A stretch of 43,854 nucleotides of DNA from the NCBI GenBank assembly GCA_020439025.1, contig JAGQTO010000124.1:1-43854 (forward strand), written 5' to 3'. Positions 28,714 to 36,886 of this stretch are shown here, piece after piece (the first letter of the stretch is position 1; every line of letters begins with the position of its first letter). The notes under the pieces were generated by a model. The model saw nothing but the letters and a program-made list of their open reading frames with translations, searched no databases and was not told where the DNA came from. The stretch is from Mycobacterium sp. Lineage in GTDB: Bacteria > Actinomycetota > Actinomycetes > Mycobacteriales > Mycobacteriaceae. Made by a program: the position numbers and the translations under genes.

Positions 28714-29073
28714 TCAGTAGATGACGGGGCTGTTGGTGCCGGGGCCGGGCTCGTAGGTCATGGCGGCATCGAGGGCGTCCCAGCCGGCGTCGGAGAGCCG
28801 GCCTCGGCCGTTGCCGGCGACCAGCATCGCGGCGGCGACATCGGCGAGGGTGTCACGGTTCGCGGTGAATACGTAGTCGACATTGGGTTCGGCCACGCGC
28901 ACGCTCTTGGGCATGCTGCCGGCCAGGATCTCGCGGACGATGGCGACGAGGGAGGGATCGCCGCCGAGGAGTCCGTTGGCGACGCGGCCGGGGTCGTCGG
29001 GTTGGGGGCGCTCCATGGCGCTGTAAGCGATCACGCCGCGGTCGGTGCGGAATGTGATGGTGGTGGGGGCCAT
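28714..29073 (-). CDS. Hypothetical protein coupled to the metallopeptidase gene
   Basis: This is a 119-residue acidic protein with an N-terminal beta strand (T-I-T-F-R-T-D-R-G-V-I-A-Y) and several helices. ATG at 29073 has an AGGAGAC ribosome site about 13 bases upstream. The following gene starts immediately after its stop, so the two are probably one operon. No recognised family. Confidence 0.55.
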   Translation of the reverse strand: MAPTTITFRTDRGVIAYSAMERPQPDDPGRVANGLLGGDPSLVAIVREILAGSMPKSVRVAEPNVDYVFTANRDTLADVAAAMLVAGNGRGRLSDAGWDALDAAMTYEPGPGTNSPVIY

Positions 29074-29235
29074 TCGGGTTCTTTGTCTCCTGTGCCGCGG
29101 CGGTTACTGGTCGAGTTCAACGAAGACGCGTGAGTGGTGGCCGGGGTGGGCGTGTGAGCCAATTGGCGGGGCGCACCGGCGTTGAGGTCTGGGGCTGAGA
29201 GGTCATGGCGCACTTTCGGTTCGGGGCGGCGCGCT

Positions 29236-30471
29236 TCATGGCGCGCGGAGGGCAAGTCCGTTGGTGGCGGCGGTGAGGTTGTGGCGCAGTGTCGTCAGCC
29301 GCGCCGCGAGGTTGGCGTTGAGGTCGGTCAGTTCTCCTGCTGCCGCACCGACTGCGCCGGTGTGCAAAGCGTTGCCGGCGGCGTCGACGTGCAGTTGCCG
29401 CACAGCGGCGTCGGTGATGCGCAAGCTGCTCTGCTGCAGCGCGACGATTTCGGCGTGGATCGCGTCGACCGGGATCAGTGCTTGGCGGTAGTCCTGCAGC
29501 TGGCGCACCAGCGCGACCAGGGTGGTCCAGGCGTCGTCGGCGGCATCGGTGATCTCGGTGTTGCGGCGCGTCACGACGTCGCCGGGGTCCTTGGTCGCCG
29601 GAGGTACGAGGTTGGCGCGGGCGCGCCAGATGCGGTGCGCTCGTCGATAGATGTCGGAGAGCGTGCGGTCCAGGTCGATGCGGACGCGGTGGACGTCGAG
29701 CAGGTCGCTGCGCCACGCCGGGCTGGACCGGATGTCGCGGCCTAACAGGGTGGCCACCGCGACGAGGTGGGGTTCTCTCCACACCAGTGCCGCTCCCCCA
29801 GGCTGTATTCGCGCCAGCCAGGTTCCGTGCCATTCGCGCCGCAAGGCCTCGCCGTTGGCGTAGCGGTCGAGTTCCTCGGGTACGGCCGGCCAGTCGATGG
29901 AGGCCGCGTCGAGGGTTTCCAGTTCGTCTTCGGAGTACACCCAGTGCGGTGCGGTGTCCGCGCGTCGCCGCGCTACCCCAGCGGTGAGTGCGGCCGCGAT
30001 GAGAACGATTCCGATGTATCCGAACGGGTTGGAGGCGGCGAGGGTTTCGGCCATCGCGGTATCTGGATGGTTCCACCGATGCATGGTCATCAGTACGGCT
30101 GCCATCACGGCGGCGACGGGCGTTCCGTACTTGGCGAGTGGTATGACGACGCGGGCGGTGCGGGCGATCTCGGTCCAGATGACGTCGCGGCGGTGCCGGG
30201 TGGTCATCTGCTCGGACTCGATGATGTTGCTCAGATCGTCGCCGTGGGACCGGGCTTTGAGTTGCAGATCGGTGGGCAGGGCCTCGATGTCTACTGCTTC
30301 TGAGCGCGGAAGGGCCGCCATGATCTCGGCTGCGGTGTACGCGTAGTCCAGGGGTGCGCGGACGGTGGGGTCGATGGATGGGGGCGCCGGCGCTGGGCGG
30401 CTGGCGGCGTAGTCCTGGCTGGCCATCCAGTCCGGGTCAGATGCCGGGTCGGCGAACTGCTCGGTGCCCAA
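29236..30471 (-). CDS. Membrane protein with large cytoplasmic domain
   Basis: This is a 411-residue protein. Two hydrophobic segments at about 110-128 (V-V-I-P-L-A-K-Y-G-T-P-V-A-A-V-M-A-A-V) and 150-165 (G-Y-I-G-I-V-L-I-A-A-A-L-T-A-G-V) suggest a membrane hairpin; the remainder is helical and charged. The TTG start at 30471 is supported by GAGGGG 7 bases upstream. It is not a recognised conjugation component, but its place next to the partition genes is compatible with a plasmid-maintenance or transfer role. Confidence 0.58.
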   Translation of the reverse strand: MGTEQFADPASDPDWMASQDYAASRPAPAPPSIDPTVRAPLDYAYTAAEIMAALPRSEAVDIEALPTDLQLKARSHGDDLSNIIESEQMTTRHRRDVIWTEIARTARVVIPLAKYGTPVAAVMAAVLMTMHRWNHPDTAMAETLAASNPFGYIGIVLIAAALTAGVARRRADTAPHWVYSEDELETLDAASIDWPAVPEELDRYANGEALRREWHGTWLARIQPGGAALVWREPHLVAVATLLGRDIRSSPAWRSDLLDVHRVRIDLDRTLSDIYRRAHRIWRARANLVPPATKDPGDVVTRRNTEITDAADDAWTTLVALVRQLQDYRQALIPVDAIHAEIVALQQSSLRITDAAVRQLHVDAAGNALHTGAVGAAAGELTDLNANLAARLTTLRHNLTAATNGLALRAP

Positions 30472-30582
30472 GTCGATCCCCTCGTCGCGATGTGTGTACT
30501 CACTATCGGCGCTGTGAGCGACACGGCCGGGAATCGCTTTATCGGCAGTGGAACCGGGACGTGGGCGTTCGGTGTGGGGAAC

Positions 30583-30834
30583 TTATCCTCGGCCCCGTTC
30601 GAGGGGTTCGGTGTCCGGGTAGATCTCGCGGCCGCCGTTGTAGTCGCGGGCGATCACGGCCAGTTGTGCGACGAAGGCTTCGGTGACGAACTGCGCGATC
30701 GTGTAGCGCCGCCCGGTGACTCGGCGCACGATGCGTACCGCGGCGCGGGCGCGCTGGTGCAGCTCGGCGGGCACGTTGAGCTTGCTGAGTCTGCTGGCGT
30801 CTGCAGCCGGTGCGTGGTGGCCGTTGTCAGGCAT
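30583..30834 (-). CDS. Small ribbon-helix-helix-like protein after ParA
   Basis: This is an 83-residue protein: S-K-L-N-V-P-A-E-L-H-Q-R-A-R-A-A-V with a following helix T-I-A-Q-F-V-T-E-A-F-V-A-Q-L, the pattern of ribbon-helix-helix DNA-binding proteins. The ATG overlaps the end of parA by 8 nt. Small RHH proteins next to ParA act as centromere-binding or repressor partners. Which of the two DNA-binding partners (this one or ParB) binds the 19-bp repeats is open. Confidence 0.6.
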   Translation of the reverse strand: MPDNGHHAPAADASRLSKLNVPAELHQRARAAVRIVRRVTGRRYTIAQFVTEAFVAQLAVIARDYNGGREIYPDTEPLERGRG

Positions 30835-31696
30835 TGATGGCCGCGGGGCGGAACATTCCGTGACTCTTCATGTGCGCGATGACGTTCTCGTAGTCCCTGC
30901 TGACGTCTTTTGCGCGGTACCCGTACAGCGGGACGGGCCGGTAGTTGGTGTAGGCCTCGTCGACGATCGAACTGCGGCGCACGGCCGGGGTCACCTTGTC
31001 CCCGAAGCCTTCAACCAGGTACTCCATCTGCTGCTGATAGACCGTTCCGCTGGCCGGCACGGCGCACGGCACGATGGCCAGCAGCGGGATGTCGATCCGG
31101 AAGGTCTTTTTGACGATCGCCAGTTCGCGCAGCAGCGCTTGAATGCCCTCTGATTCCTTGCCTGCGGGCTTGGTGCAGGTGATGAGACCCCACGAGCCTT
31201 CAGGGCCGTCCTCGTCGACGGAGGACGCGATCAGCGCTGCGGTCACCAGTGCGCTGTTGGATCCGGGTGAGTCGATCAGGGTGACATCGACCGAAGTGGC
31301 GGCTTCGAGGGCGTCGCGTAGGCGCATGACTCCCCCGACGACGGCGGGCAGCTCGACCATGAGCTTGTCCAAAGTGGATCGCGCCGCCGGCACGATGGTG
31401 AGGTTGTCGATGAGCGCGTCGGGGTCGTCGCTGAACAGCAGATCTCCGTCTTCGGTGTAGTCGATGATGCGGGCGGGACGCTCGATGTCGTTGATGGTGG
31501 CGTCCAGGCGCAGGACGTCGGCGATGGTGGTGCCCCCGATGTCGGGGTAGCCGAGCCAGGTCGTCGCGTTGGCCTGCGGATCCAGGTCGATGACCCGGAC
31601 GCGTAAGCCGGATGCGGCGAGTTGGACTGCGGCGGTGACGACGGTGGTGGTCTTTCCGACGCTGCCGGACATGTTGGCGACCGTGTAAGTGGACAT
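30827..31696 (-). CDS. parA: ParA-family partition ATPase
   Basis: This is a 289-residue ParA/MinD ATPase. The deviant Walker A is S-G-S-V-G-K-T-T-T at 10-18 and Walker A' is V-I-D-L-D-P-Q-A-N-A-T. The signature lysine of K-G-G-x-G-K-T/S is replaced by Ser (N-M-S-G-S-V-G-K against the usual N-Q-K-G-G-V-G-K), and the second Gly is Ser too. This is unusual because that lysine contacts nucleotide across the dimer. It lies downstream of parB and three palindromic repeats and overlaps the small RHH gene. Confidence 0.75.
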   Translation of the reverse strand: MSTYTVANMSGSVGKTTTVVTAAVQLAASGLRVRVIDLDPQANATTWLGYPDIGGTTIADVLRLDATINDIERPARIIDYTEDGDLLFSDDPDALIDNLTIVPAARSTLDKLMVELPAVVGGVMRLRDALEAATSVDVTLIDSPGSNSALVTAALIASSVDEDGPEGSWGLITCTKPAGKESEGIQALLRELAIVKKTFRIDIPLLAIVPCAVPASGTVYQQQMEYLVEGFGDKVTPAVRRSSIVDEAYTNYRPVPLYGYRAKDVSRDYENVIAHMKSHGMFRPAAINA

Positions 31697-31767
31697 CTAG
31701 GGGGCTCTCCTGTCGCTGGTGGTGCGGATGGTCGATGCGGTATTCATCAGGGGTGTGGATGGTGCAG

Positions 31768-31860
31768 GTGATGCACGGTGCATCACGCGGGGTTGGCGGT
31801 GCTGGTGATGCACGGTGCATCACGCGGGGCTACTGGGATCGGTGATGCACGGTGCATCAC
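31768..31860. repeat. Three 19-bp palindromes at 37-bp spacing (parS-like)
   Basis: GTGATGCACGGTGCATCAC occurs at 31768-31786, 31805-31823 and 31842-31860, with start-to-start distance of exactly 37 bp. The dyad has 9-bp arms around one base. The third copy overlaps the parB stop codon. A fourth copy is at 33607-33625. They are not CRISPR repeats. Confidence 0.75.
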
Positions 31861-33518
31861 CGGCCACCGGCCTCGGTCAGGCGTCGGTTCTCCCACTCCG
31901 TGGGCTGGTAGCCGACCCGTTCGGTCAGCATTTCGAGGTGGGTGATCGCGTCGTCGTCCCATGCACCCTTGAGTTCGGCGGTGTGCAGTTCCGCCGAGGC
32001 GACGGCGAGGTGCCAGGCGCGGGTGTTGCGGGCCTTCTCCCCCGTTCCGTCGACGCTGGCGTCCCAGTCCTTTAGGAGGGCCTTCACCGCGGAGGTCTGA
32101 CTGCGGGCGCTGACCCCCGACAGACACTGGCGGACGAGGACCTTGAGGAGGTCTGCGTTGCTCGGCGGGTGGTTGATGAGTCCGGCGCAGGCGTCTCGCC
32201 GGCGCGCCTGTGCGGCCTTCGCCGCGGCGGCGTCGGCGCTCTTCTGCTCGGCGAGGGCCGCAGCTTCAGCATCTGCGCCAGCATCCTCGCCGGAGGTGTC
32301 CTGCTCCCCCGCCGCCGCGTCGTCATCGGGCACTGTTGCGGGGTCGGTGGCGCGATCGGCAGCGGGCGGTGCCGGCTGCGCGTCGCCTGTCTCGGTCGCG
32401 ATCGGCGCGGGCTCCGCGGCAGCCGGCTGCGGTGCTGTGCGGCGGTACAGATCGAGCTGCCCGGTGTGGGGGTTGATGACCCCGAAGGCGTCAGCGGGGT
32501 CGTTCAGGGCGTCCCGGCTGATGCGGTGGTCGTAGAAACTGGGCCCGAGTTCGGCTTCCGGATCCTCGACGATTGCCACCCCCAAGGCCTCGGCCTCACC
32601 GCGAGCCACGCGTTCGGCGTTGACGCGTTCGGCGGCGCTTTTGCCGGTCCAGTCCTTCTCGACGACGAAGCGCAGCGCGGCGATCTGCTCACCGCGGCGC
32701 TGATCGGTGTCCTGCTCGGGATCCTTCGTCTTCTGCCAGCGCCGCGGCGGGCCGTAGGGCAGCAGGTTGGCGAAGTGCGCCGCCTCGGTGACTTTGAGGT
32801 CGCCGGCCTCGACCGCGGTTCGGACTTCGGGGGCAAGTAGGAGCAGTGCCAGGCGGCGCGACACGGTGGCTTGGTCGACTCCCAGCCGTTCGGCGATCGC
32901 GCGTTGGGATAAGCCGATCTCTGAATAGCGTGCGAACAGGTCAGCTTCGGCGAGTTCCGAGAGGTCTTGTCGGCCAAGGTTTTCGGTGGCCATCGCGTCG
33001 AGGTCGCCGTCTTCGGCCATGATCGAGTCATCGACGACTGCGGGAACGGTGTCGCGCCCGGCTTCCAGCGCCGCGGCGCGGCGACGGTGCCCATAGACCA
33101 GAACGTACTTCGCTTCTGGGGAAATGTGTTGCGCGGCAGTGGGTCTGGCAGCAGCGAATGAGTCTCGGGGTACGACGAGCACAGGCAGGCGGACGCCGTT
33201 GGTTCGGACCCCGTTGAGCAGTTCCTCCCATTTCGCGTCACCGGGCTGCGGCTGCGATCGGGCGTCGTCGTTGAAGGGGTGGGGTGCGATCTCGGCCACG
33301 GCGAGGTTAACGACGCGGTGGGCCTCGTCGGCGGCCACGGCGGACATTCCGCCAATCAGTCCGCTGGCTTCGGGTGTGGGTTCGTCAGCGGGGGCGGGGG
33401 AGAGGTTCGTCTCGGTGTCCGCATCGCCGCCGGCGAACTTGGCGAATCGGTTGGCTGTCTTGCGCTTACCGGCGGCCTTGACCGGGCGGCGCGTCGACCG
33501 GGTGGATGTGTCGGTCAC
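31857..33518 (-). CDS. parB: ParB-family partition protein
   Basis: This is a 553-residue protein. It shows a disordered basic N terminus, the ParB box near residues 160-165 (V-Y-G-H-R-R-R-A-A-A-L-E-A-G), an HTH (L-S-Q-R-A-I-A-E-R-L-G-V-D-Q-A-T-V-S-R-R-L), a long acidic Ala/Asp/Glu linker (about 360-450) and a C-terminal helical domain. I place the start at GTG 33518, with AAGGAG upstream. ParB proteins bind parS and load ParA. It is longer than most chromosomal ParB because of the linker. Confidence 0.78.
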   Translation of the reverse strand: MTDTSTRSTRRPVKAAGKRKTANRFAKFAGGDADTETNLSPAPADEPTPEASGLIGGMSAVAADEAHRVVNLAVAEIAPHPFNDDARSQPQPGDAKWEELLNGVRTNGVRLPVLVVPRDSFAAARPTAAQHISPEAKYVLVYGHRRRAAALEAGRDTVPAVVDDSIMAEDGDLDAMATENLGRQDLSELAEADLFARYSEIGLSQRAIAERLGVDQATVSRRLALLLLAPEVRTAVEAGDLKVTEAAHFANLLPYGPPRRWQKTKDPEQDTDQRRGEQIAALRFVVEKDWTGKSAAERVNAERVARGEAEALGVAIVEDPEAELGPSFYDHRISRDALNDPADAFGVINPHTGQLDLYRRTAPQPAAAEPAPIATETGDAQPAPPAADRATDPATVPDDDAAAGEQDTSGEDAGADAEAAALAEQKSADAAAAKAAQARRRDACAGLINHPPSNADLLKVLVRQCLSGVSARSQTSAVKALLKDWDASVDGTGEKARNTRAWHLAVASAELHTAELKGAWDDDAITHLEMLTERVGYQPTEWENRRLTEAGGR

Positions 33519-33606
33519 GAGTGTGACTCCTTCCTGAATACCGGTATAAGAGTATTTGTTGACCCTGACACCGCCAAGAGATTGCGCGGCGTGTCGGCCC
33601 AGAAGC

Positions 33607-33625
33607 GTGATGCACGGTGCATCAC
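33607..33625. repeat. Fourth copy of the 19-bp parS-like palindrome
   Basis: GTGATGCACGGTGCATCAC, identical to the three copies between parB and parA. It lies 89 bp upstream of the parB start, so it may also act as an operator for autoregulation. Confidence 0.7.
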
Positions 33626-33844
33626 CGTGACAGGGCCAATACTGATAGCCGTCACTGTGACGAAACGTCACCACTGTGACGGATGGGGCGGCGCCAGGCC
33701 GATGGGGGAGGGGAGGGGTCGATCTGGCCCGCCTTGGAAGGCAGTCTCTCACCGCCAACGGACACCGGCCACTAATCGCCTCGCCGAGGAGCCGTGTGGG
33801 ACCGCCCGACCGCACGCTGGATGCCGCCTATGTATGTATGCGTT

Positions 33845-33868
33845 CGGCGCATATGCGCATATGCGCCG
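33845..33868. repeat. 24-bp perfect palindrome
   Basis: A perfect dyad with 12-bp arms, containing GCGCATATGCGCATATGCGC. A truncated echo (GCGTATGCGCCGAG) follows immediately. Possible operator or origin element. Confidence 0.55.
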
Positions 33869-34078
33869 CGTATGCGCCGAGCTGTTGAATATGCACTCAG
33901 CGCAGATTAGTGCGCGATGCCCCTATCAGTTCAGGGCAGACTGATAGCTGGCTGATGCGGCGCGTAGAGCTATCGACCGTATCGGCTAGCGGGGTAAGCA
34001 ATCTATTTGCCGTGTCCTGCTTGTGTGCTCTACTGCGAGCGCACGGGCAAAGACCCAGCAAGAAAGGGGTGAGTCACG

Positions 34079-34327
34079 ATGGCCACGACGGAATCGGAGA
34101 GCGTCGGCGGCGCCCTTGTCCAGGAACTTTCCAAGAAGATGTTGGACCAGGACGAGAAGACAGCCACCACGCTCCGCCTCAAACGCTCCACCTTGAAACG
34201 GCTCAAGGCCCAAGAGCAACGATGGAATACGTCGATGTCGCTGATCACCGAGCGTGCGCTGGAGCCCGTGCTCGAAGAATTGGAGAAGGCCGCCCCACCC
34301 GTTAAGGGCGGTGACGACGATGGCTAG
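34079..34327 (+). CDS. Small RHH-like regulator before the ESX block
   Basis: This is an 82-residue protein: T-A-T-T-L-R-L-K-R-S-T-L-K-R-L-K-A followed by a helix M-S-L-I-T-E-R-A-L-E-P-V-L-E-E-L, the pattern of a ribbon-helix-helix DNA-binding protein. The ribosome site GAAAGGGG precedes the ATG. Its stop is inside espG (8-nt overlap), so it heads the espG-espI-eccD-mycP-eccE transcription unit and may autoregulate it from the palindromes upstream. Confidence 0.6.
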   Translation: MATTESESVGGALVQELSKKMLDQDEKTATTLRLKRSTLKRLKAQEQRWNTSMSLITERALEPVLEELEKAAPPVKGGDDDG

Positions 34328-35150
34328 GTTCGAGGCAGTGGAGGTCACCGCACACCAGGCCTGGTTCCTGGCCGAGCATCTCGGCGCCGGAACCTATCCG
34401 TGGAAGCTCGCGATCACGGCCCCCTACGTCGACCCCGGCGAGCGCGCACCGTTCAACGAACGGTGCCTGGCCGAGCTGACTGAGATTGGCGTCATCGACG
34501 ACCAGGGCCGCGTGAAACCCTCAGTGGCCGAATCCATTCGGACCATCTGCCAGGCCACCCAATGGCTGGAATGGTTCACGATGATTGACCCCGATCAGAT
34601 CCTGCGCGGCGTCCTCGCTCGCGTTTCGCCGCCCGAGGTGGTCGTCGCCTTGCGATACGCACAGATGGTCACCTTCACCCCGCTGCAGCTGACCCACAGC
34701 GAAGCCATCGTGCCCATCATCAGCGCCGGCCTGCCCCAGGATCAGCCGCCGGCCCGGTTTGCCGAGTTCGAGTTGCGGATGGACATCGGCAAGCAGATCG
34801 ACGAGCGCATTGCCCGTGGCGCCGACATCATGGAGACCCTGACCGATCTCGGCGTTCCTGAACGTGACGCCGAGATCATGGAGCTGGCCCGTACGGGCGA
34901 TCGGATCACTGTCGAGCTGACCGCGCATGACGCCATCAACGGTGCCCGGCACCAGACCGACGTCAGTGTCAACCTGATCAGCACCGAGGTGGGACTGATC
35001 CTGGTAAGCCCCCCGTCGGGGGAGCCGCGTGACGGCGGCAACTCGATCTTCGCGCCTGGCGAGCCATTCGCCATCTCGATGGCGGTGCGTGACCTCACCG
35101 ACCGATTGCCCTCGGGCACTTGGTTTCCCAACGAGAACTACGACATCTGA
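34320..35150 (+). CDS. espG: EspG, ESX chaperone for PE-PPE pairs
   Basis: This is a 276-residue protein of the EspG family. The opening V-E-V-T-A-H-Q-A-W-F-L-A-E-H-L-G, the conserved Y-V-D-P-x-x-R-x-x-F/N segment and the closing L-P-S-G-T-W-F-P are typical, as is the length. EspG binds PE-PPE heterodimers in the cytosol and delivers them to the secretion machine. The PE and PPE it would serve are encoded at the right edge of the window. Confidence 0.75.
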   Translation: MARFEAVEVTAHQAWFLAEHLGAGTYPWKLAITAPYVDPGERAPFNERCLAELTEIGVIDDQGRVKPSVAESIRTICQATQWLEWFTMIDPDQILRGVLARVSPPEVVVALRYAQMVTFTPLQLTHSEAIVPIISAGLPQDQPPARFAEFELRMDIGKQIDERIARGADIMETLTDLGVPERDAEIMELARTGDRITVELTAHDAINGARHQTDVSVNLISTEVGLILVSPPSGEPRDGGNSIFAPGEPFAISMAVRDLTDRLPSGTWFPNENYDI

Positions 35151-35180
35151 CAATCGAATCGAAACGGAAAAGCGAACACG

Positions 35181-36884
35181 ATGAGCACACCATCTGACTT
35201 CTTCTCTTCAGACAACGAGCCCGACAAGAGCGCCGAGGAAACCACCGCCGCGGTGAACAAGTTCGAGGGCGAGCGCCGCCCAAACACCCCTGCGCCCACC
35301 GAAACGGGGGCGCATCGGCAGGCCGCGCCCACCACACCGCCATCGCCGCCTTGGGGCGCTTCGGTCCCCGGCGCCGCGCCGCACACTCCGCCGCCCGCAG
35401 GAGCGGCACCGTCCTCCCCGGATCCCTTCGGGGCACCGCAGGAACCCGCGGGGCCGCTGCAGTCGCCCTCGGGGCCACCGCAAGAACCCGCCGGACCGCT
35501 GCAGTCGCCCTCGGGGCCACCGCAAGAACCCGCCGGACCGCTGCAGTCGCCTCAGGGACCAGCCCAGTCGGCGCCGGGCCAGGCACAGTCGGCGCCGGGC
35601 CAGCATTCCGCCCAGCCACGCCACCAGCAGCCATCGGCGGCCACGACGCCGGGGGCGCCGCGAGGGTTTCAGAGCCGTCGCCCCGACGGACCTGACATCA
35701 CCGAACAGACCACCATCATGTCTGCCGGGGCGATCGCCGCAGCCCGTGAGCAGGCGGCCCAGGATCCGGGAGTGGGTGACTTCTTCGGGCCTCCGTCAGG
35801 ATCGAATAGGGCTGTCCAGCAGGGGGAGTGGTCGCCGCAGCCGGAACCCCGCGGCCCGCAAACGGGGTCACAGCCGTTGTTCGATGGCCCCATCGGTGGG
35901 GCGGGGGAGCCGTTCATCGGCGGCTCCGGATACGCCGGCGGCGACAACCCCGACCACTTCGCCGCCGAACAGCGCCGCGTCGGCACCGGTTGGCGTAAAG
36001 CCGTCGCCGTCATGACGTTCGGGCTCATCAAGCCCGGCCCGAGCGCCAAGCAGCAACACGCCGAGGAGCAGATCCGGCGAATCCGGGCGTCCCTCACCGA
36101 CGTCTACGTCGTCGCCTTCGTCAACAGCAAGGGCGGAGTGGGCAAGACCACGATGGCGGTGTCAGCGGGCAATGCCATCGCCCGCGAGCGCGGCGACCGA
36201 GTGATCGTCGTTGACGTCGACACCGACCTGGGCAACCTGTCTGCCCGGTTTCACGAGAACGGCGGCCCCAAAGCCAACATCGAGGCGTTGTCGTCATTGC
36301 AGAGCGCCGGGAGCTACCAGAACGTGCGAGTGTTCACCGTCCAGAACGACGACCGCCTGGAAATGCTTTCCTCCCAGAACGATCCACGATCGTCCTACCG
36401 GCTCAACATCCAGGACTTTGAGTCGGCGATGCGGATCCTGCGGGCGCATTACAACGTAATCCTGCTGGACTGCGGCACCTCGATCACCTCAAACCTGTTT
36501 CCGGCGATCGCCAGGCAAGTCGACTGCTTGGTGGTGGTCTCCTCGAACGACGCTCCCGGCCTCAACGGCGCGTGGCGCACCTTGTCCTGGTTGCAGGCCC
36601 ACGGATTCAGCCGTCTGCTCCCGCGCACCGTCATCGCCCTGAACGCCAACAGCGGCGACAAGCCGGCGGTCGACATGAAAGAGGTCGAGGCGAAGTTCCG
36701 TGAGCAGGTCCAGGAAGTCGTCAACGTCCCCTACGACAGGCACCTGCACGAAGGCGGGTTCATCGACTTCCCGAAGCTGGCCAAGAAAACGCAGAAGGCG
36801 GTGATGGAGCTGGCCGGCTCAATCGCCCAGTACTACCCGACCCGCCAATCACGTCAACGTCCTGAGGAATTGGGGAGCTACTGA
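35181..36884 (+). CDS. espI: EspI-like protein: Pro-rich region plus ParA/MinD-type ATPase
   Basis: This is a 567-residue protein. The first 300 residues are Pro/Gln/Gly-rich and disordered, including a perfect-frame tandem repeat (three 14-residue units with Q-E-P-A-G-P-L-Q-S-P). The C-terminal half is a ParA/MinD-type P-loop ATPase with K-G-G-V-G-K-T-T near 316, V-I-V-V-D-V-D-T-D and L-L-D-C-G-T. This is the architecture of ESX EspI, which lowers ESX secretion at low ATP in M. tuberculosis. It lies between espG and eccD as in other ESX loci. Confidence 0.75.
   Translation: MSTPSDFFSSDNEPDKSAEETTAAVNKFEGERRPNTPAPTETGAHRQAAPTTPPSPPWGASVPGAAPHTPPPAGAAPSSPDPFGAPQEPAGPLQSPSGPPQEPAGPLQSPSGPPQEPAGPLQSPQGPAQSAPGQAQSAPGQHSAQPRHQQPSAATTPGAPRGFQSRRPDGPDITEQTTIMSAGAIAAAREQAAQDPGVGDFFGPPSGSNRAVQQGEWSPQPEPRGPQTGSQPLFDGPIGGAGEPFIGGSGYAGGDNPDHFAAEQRRVGTGWRKAVAVMTFGLIKPGPSAKQQHAEEQIRRIRASLTDVYVVAFVNSKGGVGKTTMAVSAGNAIARERGDRVIVVDVDTDLGNLSARFHENGGPKANIEALSSLQSAGSYQNVRVFTVQNDDRLEMLSSQNDPRSSYRLNIQDFESAMRILRAHYNVILLDCGTSITSNLFPAIARQVDCLVVVSSNDAPGLNGAWRTLSWLQAHGFSRLLPRTVIALNANSGDKPAVDMKEVEAKFREQVQEVVNVPYDRHLHEGGFIDFPKLAKKTQKAVMELAGSIAQYYPTRQSRQRPEELGSY
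35436..35561 (+). repeat. 42-bp tandem repeat, three units, inside espI
   Basis: Units at 35436-35477, 35478-35519 and 35520-35561, each encoding 14 residues of the Pro/Gln-rich region. Units 2 and 3 are nearly identical at DNA level, which suggests recent duplication by slippage. The frame is kept. Confidence 0.75.
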
Positions 36885-36886
36885 CC

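Larger units (their letters stand above)
33519..34078. other. 560-bp gene-free region upstream of parB and the EspG block
   Basis: It holds one copy of the 19-bp parS-like palindrome (33607-33625), two interlocked dyads at 33649-33682 (outer CCGTCAC/GTGACGG, inner GTGACG-AAA-CGTCAC), a 24-bp perfect palindrome at 33845-33868 built from GCGCATAT units, and a 7-bp inverted repeat CTATCAG...CTGATAG at 33923-33947. Promoters for both parB (left) and the RHH-espG-espI unit (right) should be here. A replication origin is possible but not shown. Confidence 0.5.

Noticed and set aside
29074..29235. Small left-strand frames between the membrane protein and the gene at 28714
   Set aside because: They are Pro/Arg/Thr-rich without ribosome sites, and cross the upstream signals of the gene at 29073.
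31768..31860. Regular 37-bp spaced repeats as a CRISPR array
   Set aside because: The repeat is a 19-bp dyad with 18-bp spacers of related sequence, in only three units inside the par locus. This is a centromere-like array.
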